This document shows positions 14,957-20,507 of a DNA stretch of 20,599 nucleotides, piece after piece; the stretch's first letter is position 1; the number at the start of each line of letters is the position of its first letter. The notes beneath the pieces are model-generated. The model made no database searches, was not told the DNA's origin, and saw nothing but the letters and a program-made list of their open reading frames with translations. The DNA is taken from assembly GCA_964349165.1 (NCBI GenBank), contig CAYGFL010000010.1:1-20599 (forward strand). Direction: 5' to 3'. The translations under genes were made by a program, and so were the position numbers. The DNA is from CAIOGI01 sp964349165. GTDB taxonomy: Bacteria; Patescibacteriota; Minisyncoccia; Phycocordibacterales; PALSA-1337.

Positions 14957-15451
14957 ATGAATAAAGTGATTATATACACAGACGGATCTTCGAAGGGAAA
15001 CCCTGGACCTGGAGGATGGGGTTCTATTATCATATCTCCTGACAAAGTCATCGAGATCGGTGGAAGAGAAAATATGACTACAAACAACAGGATGGAACTC
15101 ACTTCTGCTATTGAAGCTCTCAAAAATATAGATTCAACTCAATCTATTATCATATTTTCTGACTCTCAATATGTAATAAAAGGCATCACAGAATGGATAC
15201 ACGGGTGGATCATAAAAGGTTGGAAGAATTCTCAAAAGAAAGCAGTACTGAATAGAGACCTGTGGGAAGAGTTGTTGAAAGTGTCGCAAGATAAAGAAAT
15301 TACCTGGAAATTCGTGAAGGGACATGCTGACACAGCAGGAAATATAAGGTGTGATGAGATCGCGACACTATTTGCAGATGGAGAAAAAATGGCTCTCTAT
15401 AATGGTCCTAGAGAAAAATATCCTATAAAAGAAATATCCAAAACCATCTAA
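14957..15451 (+). CDS. rnhA: Ribonuclease HI
   Basis: Cuts the RNA strand of RNA-DNA hybrids, for example replication primers and R-loops. It has 164 residues, the normal length for type HI. The catalytic residues are D9 (YTDGSSKGNPGPGGWG), E47 (TTNNRMELTSAI), D69 (IFSDSQYV) and D133 (IRCDEIAT), with the catalytic-loop His at H123 (VKGHADT). The basic helix region WIHGWIIKGWKNSQKKAV (about 80-97) matches the substrate-handle segment. It follows recJ by two bases, grouping two nucleases that act on DNA ends and hybrids. Confidence 0.97.
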   Translation: MNKVIIYTDGSSKGNPGPGGWGSIIISPDKVIEIGGRENMTTNNRMELTSAIEALKNIDSTQSIIIFSDSQYVIKGITEWIHGWIIKGWKNSQKKAVLNRDLWEELLKVSQDKEITWKFVKGHADTAGNIRCDEIATLFADGEKMALYNGPREKYPIKEISKTI

Positions 15452-15475
15452 TTTAGACTTTATCGTTTCTTTATC

Positions 15476-15518
15476 ATTTCTTCATCAAAAATTCATTTCG
15501 ATTTGGTAGGGTGGTGGG
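15476..15518 (+). repeat. 43-bp upstream element, copy A (before the toxin gene)
   Basis: Aligns without gaps to 17925-17967, about 33 of 43 bases identical. The order is ATTTCTTCATC, five unlike bases, TTCATTTCGATT, a -10-like box (TAGGGT, preceded by TGG) and GGTGGGG. The start codon GTG (15519) stands six bases after the -10-like box. Probably a shared promoter or operator. Confidence 0.6.
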
Positions 15519-15959
15519 GTGGGATATATAAAAGATTACGATGGGTGGAATAATCTCAAGAAAAAAATTGACACTGACGTCGATAGTCCGTTTTTCTATG
15601 AGGGAGAGATTTGGTGGTGCTCACTTGGTGTAAATATCGGTGTAGAGATTGATGGGAAAGAAGGTCTGTTTAATAGACCAGTTTTAATTATAAAAAAGAT
15701 AAATTTGCAGAGCGCGTGGGTTGCACCATTAACATCAACATTCAAAAATCATCTTTATATTTACCCATTGACCACTATAACATCTAATATTTCTTTGTCT
15801 CAGATGAGGAGTATCAGTAGTAAAAGGCTCTCTAGGCGGGTGGTTAGGATAAGCATGAAGGAATATGTACACATAATCATTCGTATCAAATACATATTCA
15901 CATTCCAAAACGAAACCCCGCCTGATGGCGGGGAATCTCGGGGCCCTCAAGGGGCATAA
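15519..15959 (+). CDS. PemK/MazF-like toxin with unusual C-terminal extension
   Basis: Probable mRNA endonuclease of the PemK/MazF fold. It has 146 residues as read. The N-terminal YDGWNNLKKKID and then EGEIWWCSLGVNIGVE-DG..LFNRPVLIIKK match a MazF-like group common in Parcubacteria. R53 (RPVL) and T72 (APLTS) correspond to the substrate-binding residues of the family. Later, LSQMRSISSKRLSRRV is the usual second motif. The domain should end near residue 125 (IIIRIKYIF). The remaining about 19 residues are encoded by GC-rich hairpins (15916-15933, 15943-15955), as if a stop codon was lost. The GTG at 15519 is the only fitting start and lies six bases after a -10-like box. No antitoxin gene is adjacent. 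Confidence 0.78.
   Translation: MGYIKDYDGWNNLKKKIDTDVDSPFFYEGEIWWCSLGVNIGVEIDGKEGLFNRPVLIIKKINLQSAWVAPLTSTFKNHLYIYPLTTITSNISLSQMRSISSKRLSRRVVRISMKEYVHIIIRIKYIFTFQNETPPDGGESRGPQGA
15916..15933. terminator. GC-rich hairpin inside the toxin reading frame
   Basis: CCCCGCC, TGAT loop and GGCGGGG form a perfect seven-pair stem. On the minus strand it is followed by TTTCGTTTTGG, so its T-tract faces minus. On plus there is no T-run, but a second small hairpin (15943-15955) follows. If it stops plus-strand transcription, the toxin mRNA would end before the stop codon at 15957. Confidence 0.45.
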
Positions 15960-15999
15960 TGGGTTAAGTTTAACATACTCCTAAAAAAATTCAACTGGT

Positions 16000-17340
16000 A
16001 TGAAAAATCTAATTATCAATACATGTATAGTTTTATGTCTTCTCACCATACTCTTGTACCGCACATATTCTGCGGTACATAACCCTCAGAGGGCATCACT
16101 TAGGGATAGTGTTGGACATACTATAACTTTCATAGGAAAAATAATAGATGAACCTCTGACAAAAGATTTCACAAAGACTTTTATTCTTGAGACGAATGAT
16201 GCCCTGCATATAAAAGTCAGTACAGATAAATATGCAGAATATGGGTATGGAGATACAGTGAAGGTAAAAGGAAAGCTTTCTTCACCCAGAAACTTTTCTA
16301 ATACTGATGGTCGTGTATTCAACTACGTAGACTATCTCGGCAAAGATGGAATCTTCTATGAATTTAAAAAAGCAGAAGTTTTTGTACTGCAAGCGGATGA
16401 TAGAAGAAGTATAATGTCGAGACTTTTTTATTTAAAACAGAGCTTCATTAATAATCTAAAAAATGTTCTAGGTGAGCCTCATGCGGCTCTAGCCTCGGGA
16501 CTTGTTGTGGGTGAAAAGGCGGCTCTAGGCGCGAGTCTTATAGATGATTTCAGGCGGACTGGACTCATACATATAGTAGTGCTATCTGGATACAATATCA
16601 CTATCATCGGAGTTTCTTTTCGTAGACTATTGTCTTTTCTGCCTCGCACATGGGCGATCTTGGCTGGAGGTCTGGGAATAATCTTGTTCGGGATGCTTGT
16701 AGGTGGTGGAGCTACTGTAGTCAGGTCCTGCATCATGGCGCTCATCGCACTATTTGCTGAGCTCGTGCGTCGTGACTATGGAGCTGGTCGAGCACTATTT
16801 ATGGCCGGATTACTTATGTTAATACAGAATCCTCTCATTCTTTTATACGATCCATCCTTCCAACTTTCTTTTCTCGCGACACTAGGACTAGTCACATTAT
16901 CAACTCCCATAGAAAAAAGATTATCTTTAATTAGTGAAAAATGGGGGATACGTGCTCTCGTGGCTTCTACACTAGCAACACAGATCTTGGTGTCTCCACT
17001 TATTTTCTATATGATGGGACAACTTTCTATCGTTGGTATTTTCGTAAACATAATCGTTTTACCTCTGATACCTATCACAATGCTTCTAGTATTTCTGGCA
17101 GGTTTTGTAGGATTTTTCTCACATTTTTTCTCACAGCTCGCTGGATGGGCAAGTCATATCCTACTCTCATACGAGCTGACTATGGTGAATCTTTTTGCCC
17201 GTCTCCCTTTTGCATCGATAGAAGTTCCGGCATTCTCTCTGTGGATAGTCGGAGGATTTTATACTATCTATCTCGCACTGTTTTTAAAATTACCTTCTGC
17301 AGTTTCCCAGTTTATATTTGCAAAAAAATCTTCTACGTAG
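16000..17340 (+). CDS. comEC: ComEC/Rec2 competence DNA-uptake channel, without MBL domain
   Basis: Inner-membrane channel that carries one strand of transforming DNA into the cytoplasm. It has 446 residues. An N-terminal membrane helix (about 3-20) is followed by an OB-like DUF4131 domain (about 35-125, VGHTITFIGKIIDEPLTKD). The core Competence domain has ALASGLVVGEKAALGASLIDDFRRTGL and LSGYNITII at about 196-204, then GGGATVVRSCIMALIALFA, and 7-9 further membrane helices. The metallo-beta-lactamase part found at the C-terminus of long ComEC proteins is absent. A candidate for it is the gene at 17969-18739. The last 73 bases overlap, on the other strand, the end of the superoxide dismutase gene. 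No Shine-Dalgarno sequence and no clear promoter are seen upstream. Confidence 0.93.
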   Translation: MKNLIINTCIVLCLLTILLYRTYSAVHNPQRASLRDSVGHTITFIGKIIDEPLTKDFTKTFILETNDALHIKVSTDKYAEYGYGDTVKVKGKLSSPRNFSNTDGRVFNYVDYLGKDGIFYEFKKAEVFVLQADDRRSIMSRLFYLKQSFINNLKNVLGEPHAALASGLVVGEKAALGASLIDDFRRTGLIHIVVLSGYNITIIGVSFRRLLSFLPRTWAILAGGLGIILFGMLVGGGATVVRSCIMALIALFAELVRRDYGAGRALFMAGLLMLIQNPLILLYDPSFQLSFLATLGLVTLSTPIEKRLSLISEKWGIRALVASTLATQILVSPLIFYMMGQLSIVGIFVNIIVLPLIPITMLLVFLAGFVGFFSHFFSQLAGWASHILLSYELTMVNLFARLPFASIEVPAFSLWIVGGFYTIYLALFLKLPSAVSQFIFAKKSST

Positions 17341-17864
17341 TTCTTTTTACCAGATGGCTGATAGTCAGACACGTATGAATGTTCCCACATATCCAGTGCT
17401 AGGATAAGAGTACAATCTTGTAGTTGACCAAGATGTTGCTCATCTATCCAGGCATTCAGTAGACGATCTTCTCTGTGATCATAGTAGAGCATTGCCCAAC
17501 CGATACCTCGAGTCAGAGAGATGGATTTGAATTCATTTAGCCACATATCCCATGAGCCAAAATCTTCGATTACCTTTTTCACCAGCGTGCTGTCTTGTTG
17601 GATAGACTTCGAACCACCCTCTAAAATAGAAAAATAAACTTCATGATTTCTCATCCCATTGTATTCAAAACCAAATCTGCGCATGACTTCTCCTATGGCG
17701 TAGGCGTTTTTTTCGGCATCTTTTTTCATTTCGTCTATCTTTTCACGGACAAGATTGGCATGCTTCACATATCCAGCATACAGCTTCAGATGCTCCTCTA
17801 TTGTTTTCTTCGAAATCCCTTTGAGGTCTGGAATATTAAATTGTTTTTCTTCAAATTTCTTCAT
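17268..17864 (-). CDS. sodA/sodB-type: Iron/manganese superoxide dismutase
   Basis: Converts superoxide to oxygen and hydrogen peroxide. It has 198 residues, the usual length. The four metal ligands are H25 (TIEEHLKLYAGYV), H74 (MRNHEVYF), D158 and H162 (LALDMWEHSYVSDY). The motif GWAMLYYD and the conserved DEQHLG precede the D-x-W-E-H signature. The first helix reads LYAGYV rather than the HHQ-YV of classical enzymes, a variant recalled from CPR relatives. Metal preference (Fe, Mn or both) cannot be read safely. The ATG is at 17864, with a TGATACAAT promoter upstream. Its 3' end overlaps comEC by 73 bases, and it separates comEC from its likely detached domain. Confidence 0.93.
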   Translation of the reverse strand: MKKFEEKQFNIPDLKGISKKTIEEHLKLYAGYVKHANLVREKIDEMKKDAEKNAYAIGEVMRRFGFEYNGMRNHEVYFSILEGGSKSIQQDSTLVKKVIEDFGSWDMWLNEFKSISLTRGIGWAMLYYDHREDRLLNAWIDEQHLGQLQDCTLILALDMWEHSYVSDYQPSGKKNYVEDFFANINWETAEGNFKNSAR

Positions 17865-17897
17865 TTTTTATAGGTAATTACTTGCTAAGTCCATAAC

Positions 17898-17906
17898 ATT
17901 GTATCA
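17898..17906 (-). promoter_or_regulatory. Extended -10 promoter of the superoxide dismutase gene
   Basis: TGATACAAT on the minus strand. The predicted transcription start is near 17891, giving a leader of about 27 bases to ATG 17864. It lies just left of the shared element before the plus-strand gene. Confidence 0.5.
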
Positions 17907-17924
17907 CAATGCGAAATTTAATCG

Positions 17925-17967
17925 ATTTCTTCATCGTTTCTTCATTTCGATTGTGTATGCTGGTGGA
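17925..17967 (+). repeat. 43-bp upstream element, copy B (before the ComEC-like domain gene)
   Basis: Gapless partner of 15476-15518. It has ATTTCTTCATC, five unlike bases, TTCATTTCGATT, a -10-like TATGCT (17956-17961) and GGTGGA. The ATG at 17969 stands seven bases after the -10-like box. Confidence 0.6.
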
Positions 17968-17968
17968 G

Positions 17969-18739
17969 ATGAAGTCAAATAAAATTAATAAATATTTAAT
18001 TATAGGTATGGCGCTGATACTCGGTGTGTATCTAGGTGTTTATGTTTATAAATGGGAATTTCGAAAACCACTATTTGAAGTATATTTTTTCAGTTTAAAC
18101 AGAGGCAGAGCTATATTTATACGTACTCCAGAAAACAAGACTATCTTGATCGGTGGAGGTCAGACGTCTGAGACAATCAGAGAAATCACAAAAGTTATGC
18201 CATTTTATAAAAGAGAGATCGATTATCTTATTATCCCTAGCGCAGTGCCAGCGCAGATAGGTGGTCTAGTGGAGATAATAGATAGATATAACATCGAAGA
18301 GATTTTTATTCCGAAACTCGTCGCTACGAGCACAGCTCTCGATCTTGTGATGAAAAAGATAAGGAAGGAAAAAATCCACACGGAAAATGTCGAGAGGGGA
18401 GATGAGATAATCGTGGAAAATAATGTAAAGATAAAAATACTATTTCCATACGCAGAGTTTAAATTTAATAAAACCAGTCTGCCAGAAATCGGATTGTCTA
18501 TATCATATGGTTCAACAACTGCATATTTGCTCGGTAATTTGTCAAAAACAATTCAAAAAGATATTTATAAAAATATAGAGATAGAAGAAGGTGAAAATGT
18601 CGTCGAATACTACAATAGTGCCATAGCATCAAAGGTTTTTGCAGATCTGTTACAAGAGATAGACCCGAAGTTTACTTTTTCGACCAGAGAAAAATCTATG
18701 CACTTAATTTCCGATGGGGAAGAGTGGAGAAAGGAATAA
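17969..18739 (+). CDS. Detached ComEC C-terminal metallo-beta-lactamase-like protein, metal site lost
   Basis: A 256-residue protein with one N-terminal membrane helix (about 8-27) and a metallo-beta-lactamase-like fold outside. The start of the fold (EVYFFSLNRGRAIFIRTPENKTILIGGG) matches ComEC tails. Where that family has the HxHxDH metal motif followed by IGGL, this protein has SAVPAQIGGL (residues 91-100), so all ligands are gone. The later GD is GN (189-190, AYLLGN). The end, STREKSMHLISDGEEW, matches the ComEC terminal beta strands. It is therefore probably a non-catalytic partner of the ComEC channel encoded just upstream. ATG 17969 is chosen over 17909 and 17957 because the -10-like box lies seven bases before it. 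Confidence 0.72.
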   Translation: MKSNKINKYLIIGMALILGVYLGVYVYKWEFRKPLFEVYFFSLNRGRAIFIRTPENKTILIGGGQTSETIREITKVMPFYKREIDYLIIPSAVPAQIGGLVEIIDRYNIEEIFIPKLVATSTALDLVMKKIRKEKIHTENVERGDEIIVENNVKIKILFPYAEFKFNKTSLPEIGLSISYGSTTAYLLGNLSKTIQKDIYKNIEIEEGENVVEYYNSAIASKVFADLLQEIDPKFTFSTREKSMHLISDGEEWRKE

Positions 18740-18747
18740 ATAAAAAA

Positions 18748-18768
18748 TGCGAGCCCGGAGAGCTCGCA
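18748..18768 (-). terminator. Rho-independent terminator after the NUDIX gene
   Basis: TGCGAGC pairs perfectly with GCTCGCA around a seven-base loop. On the minus strand it is followed by TTTTTTATTTATTCC. It starts 20 bases past the NUDIX stop. It begins nine bases after the end of the plus-strand gene at 18739 and may also act there more weakly. Confidence 0.78.
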
Positions 18769-18787
18769 CTTTGCTGGAACACGATTT

Positions 18788-19306
18788 TCATCGTAGTGGT
18801 CTCGTAGTGATGCTAAGGAGCTTGTGGCGAGATTCGCCACACAATATCCTGACTTGTCGACACTTACCCTTGAGCAACACTTCTTTCATCCATTTTTCAT
18901 CTCCCGGTACGAGGCGGTCCCAAGGTATTTTGTCGAAGGGGATGAAGCTGAGATTTTTGAATTCCTCCAGATTCACGCGTAGTCTACCACTCCAGTTTGT
19001 GCACTTGACCACATGGACAGTGATCTTGCGTCGTGCCCACCAGATTGTGATATTCAACCGAGCAATAGATCGAGCATTTTTGCCACGGAGCCCTGCTTCT
19101 TGCCAACCCTCACGCCACGCGGCAGAGATTTTTCCCAAATCATCCTTTTCAATCTTTCCACCAGGAGCCACGATTGCCTCCTTGAAGAACGAATTGTCTT
19201 TTTTTGTGCCGAGCAGGACACTTTTTCGTCCCTTGTCGTGTTTGATGAAAAACACAAGTACTTGCTTGTGATGTTCCCACGGTTTTCTCTCACTTTTTTT
19301 ATTCAC
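18788..19306 (-). CDS. NUDIX hydrolase with modified Nudix box
   Basis: Probably hydrolyses nucleoside diphosphate-linked compounds such as oxidised dNTPs. It has 172 residues. QVLVFFIKHDKGRKSVLLGTKK and VAPGGKIE (about 47-53) followed by AWREGWQEAGL (63-73) form the Nudix region. R65, E66 and E70 are kept, but the box has one residue more than usual between GG and RE, and the first Glu of the EE pair is Gln69. Family members of this MTH1-like type have WxxGxVxxGE. The start is GTG 19306, fixed by a perfect Shine-Dalgarno AAGGAGGT four bases upstream. The gene looks richer in G+C than its neighbours, and this Shine-Dalgarno is unlike the rest of the window; recent transfer is plausible. A terminator follows at 18748-18768. 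Confidence 0.85.
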   Translation of the reverse strand: MNKKSERKPWEHHKQVLVFFIKHDKGRKSVLLGTKKDNSFFKEAIVAPGGKIEKDDLGKISAAWREGWQEAGLRGKNARSIARLNITIWWARRKITVHVVKCTNWSGRLRVNLEEFKNLSFIPFDKIPWDRLVPGDEKWMKEVLLKGKCRQVRILCGESRHKLLSITTRPLR

Positions 19307-19310
19307 GTTT

Positions 19311-19318
19311 ACCTCCTT
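19311..19318 (-). promoter_or_regulatory. Perfect Shine-Dalgarno of the NUDIX gene
   Basis: AAGGAGGT on the minus strand, four bases before GTG 19306. It decides the start codon. It is the only full Shine-Dalgarno in the window. A weak promoter (TTGTTT at 19363-19358, 15-base spacer, TAATAT at 19342-19337) may lie upstream, overlapping the L28 terminator tail. Confidence 0.8.
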
Positions 19319-19366
19319 TCTTAACTCTACTACCCAATATTATTTTGTCTAGTGCGTAAACAAAAA

Positions 19367-19381
19367 ACCGCTTGATGCGGT
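19367..19381 (-). terminator. Rho-independent terminator of rpmB
   Basis: ACCGC, a five-base loop and GCGGT, followed on the minus strand by TTTTTGTTTACG. It begins ten bases past the L28 stop. Confidence 0.85.
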
Positions 19382-19391
19382 CTATTTATCT

Positions 19392-19634
19392 TTAGATAAC
19401 TCCTGCTTTTTTGAGAGTAGCGAAAGCGCCATGTTTCTGAATAGTTTTCAGAGCGCGAGTAGAAATAGTGAGATTGAAAGTCTTCTTTAGTTCAGGAACG
19501 TAAATCTTCTTTTTCTGGAGGTTAGGATATTTACGAACCATTCCTGTAGGGTTAAATTGGGTAGCACGAGTGCGGTTCGAGTAACCACCTCCTACTATTG
19601 AACCCCTCTTTGTTATTGCACATACTTTAGCCAT
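19392..19634 (-). CDS. rpmB: 50S ribosomal protein L28
   Basis: Small basic protein of the large ribosomal subunit. It has 80 residues from the chosen ATG 19634: MAKVCAITKRG, then GGGYSNRTRATQF, PNLQKKKIYVPE and the C-terminal STRALKTIQKHG. All are L28 signatures. Upstream in-frame ATG 19646 would add MLST, which the family lacks, so the later start is preferred. A TATGAT (19655-19650) would give a leader of about nine bases. It has its own terminator and is divergent from the M50 peptidase gene. Confidence 0.96.
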   Translation of the reverse strand: MAKVCAITKRGSIVGGGYSNRTRATQFNPTGMVRKYPNLQKKKIYVPELKKTFNLTISTRALKTIQKHGAFATLKKAGVI

Positions 19635-19645
19635 AGTGGATAACA

Positions 19646-19659
19646 TGCTATCATATAAA
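19646..19659. promoter_or_regulatory. Overlapping divergent promoters of rpmB and the M50 gene
   Basis: On minus, TATGAT (19655-19650) lies 15 bases before the rpmB ATG. On plus, TGCTATCAT (19646-19654, extended -10) and TATAAA (19654-19659) lie upstream of the M50 ATG at 19684. The boxes overlap in a 49-bp intergenic stretch. Confidence 0.45.
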
Positions 19660-19683
19660 ATAAATTAAGCAACTTCACCCAAC

Positions 19684-20295
19684 ATGGAACCAGTCACTGT
19701 CATCATTACAATAGCCATATTGATCATGTCTGTCGTCCTGCATGAGCTTTCCCATGGCTACGTGGCTGAACTTCTGGGGGATCCCACTCCTCGCCTGCAG
19801 GGACGTCTAACTATCAATCCTCTCAAGCACCTAGAACTTTTCGGCTCTGTTATAGTACCTATCATCACATCTATAGCCGGATTCACCTTCGGTTGGGCGA
19901 AGCCTATAGAGTGGAATCCATACAATATAAAGAATAGACGTGTGGGTGAGCTACTCATATCTATTGCAGGTCCACTCGCAAATATTTTCATAGCAATAAT
20001 CTTCGGTCTCGTCATCAAATATGGTGTAGGAAGTCTATCTGTCGGGTTCATCGCCATCTCGACATATATTGTAATGATAAATATTACTCTCGCAGTGTTC
20101 AATCTCATCCCCATACCACCCCTCGATGGTTCAAAAATTCTTTTTTCTCTATTACCACCGCACCTCTCTCATATCAGAGAATTTTCTGAAAGACACGCTA
20201 TTTTCCTAGTTTTAATTCTAATCTTTTTCCTATGGAGATTCGTGGAGCCTATCATACCTTTTATATTTAAAATCATTACGGGGGTGGGGTTATAA
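19684..20295 (+). CDS. Site-2-protease-type M50 membrane metalloprotease
   Basis: Cuts membrane-bound substrates within the bilayer, for example in regulated signalling or protein quality control; the substrate is not predictable. It has 203 residues and 5-6 membrane segments. The zinc motif is H20-E21-L-S-H24-G, and the second motif is NLIPIPPLDGSK (140-151) with the metal ligand D148. Between them, SIAGPLANI (93-101) is typical of the family. It lacks a PDZ domain, as in the short bacterial rhomboid-like M50 group often found in CPR. The ATG 19684 has no Shine-Dalgarno sequence. The stop is immediately followed by a promoter for the candidate small RNA. Confidence 0.93.
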   Translation: MEPVTVIITIAILIMSVVLHELSHGYVAELLGDPTPRLQGRLTINPLKHLELFGSVIVPIITSIAGFTFGWAKPIEWNPYNIKNRRVGELLISIAGPLANIFIAIIFGLVIKYGVGSLSVGFIAISTYIVMINITLAVFNLIPIPPLDGSKILFSLLPPHLSHIREFSERHAIFLVLILIFFLWRFVEPIIPFIFKIITGVGL

Positions 20296-20297
20296 GC

Positions 20298-20326
20298 TTG
20301 CATTTTCACATGGTATTTCGTAATAT
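20298..20326 (+). promoter_or_regulatory. Promoter of the candidate small RNA
   Basis: TTGCAT (20298-20303), a 17-base spacer and TAATAT (20321-20326), starting three bases after the M50 stop. The predicted start of transcription is near 20332. Confidence 0.6.
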
Positions 20327-20331
20327 ACGTG

Positions 20332-20449
20332 GTGTGAATCGGTCTGTTCTTTGTTTCAAATTCAATGTCAGAGATACGTCTTAACTGTTCACACTTTTGG
20401 GACGGAGAGGGGGTGGTGAGGCATGCCAGTTTGTCCACACCCCCTTTTT
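20332..20449 (+). ncRNA. Candidate structured small RNA of unknown family
   Basis: About 118 bases between a good promoter and a terminator, without a convincing reading frame. The first bases, GTGTGAA (20332-20338), pair with TTCACAC (20388-20394), which is followed by TTTT. TCTG and CAGA can pair further in. The second half is the terminator hairpin at 20408-20449. It resembles neither tmRNA, RNase P RNA, SRP RNA nor 6S RNA by eye. It could instead be a leader acting on the gene that seems to begin at 20508, although that gene appears to have its own promoter. Confidence 0.4.
20408..20449 (+). terminator. Rho-independent terminator
   Basis: AGGGGGTG (20408-20415) pairs with CACCCCCT (20438-20445). 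The loop contains the palindrome GGCATGCC, and TTTT follows directly. It ends the candidate small RNA, or M50 read-through. Confidence 0.65.
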
Positions 20450-20458
20450 CTATGGCAC

Positions 20459-20487
20459 TTGCGCTTTTTTCAGGGGTGGTGTATATT
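20459..20487 (+). promoter_or_regulatory. Promoter near the right edge
   Basis: TTGCGC (20459-20464), a 17-base spacer and TATATT (20482-20487). It would start transcription near 20494 and reads off the right edge. Confidence 0.5.
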
Positions 20488-20507
20488 ATGAAAGTACGGT
20501 CTTCTTC

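Noticed and set aside
17868..17894. Eight-codon leader ORF (MDLASNYL) just before the superoxide dismutase ATG
   Set aside because: It is in frame and three bases from the gene, but its ATG lies only three bases after the -10, so it would be before or at the transcription start and is unlikely to be translated.
17909..17968. Earlier starts (17909, 17957) for the ComEC-like domain gene
   Set aside because: They lie upstream of, or within, the -10-like box of the shared element; the added residues are not family-like.
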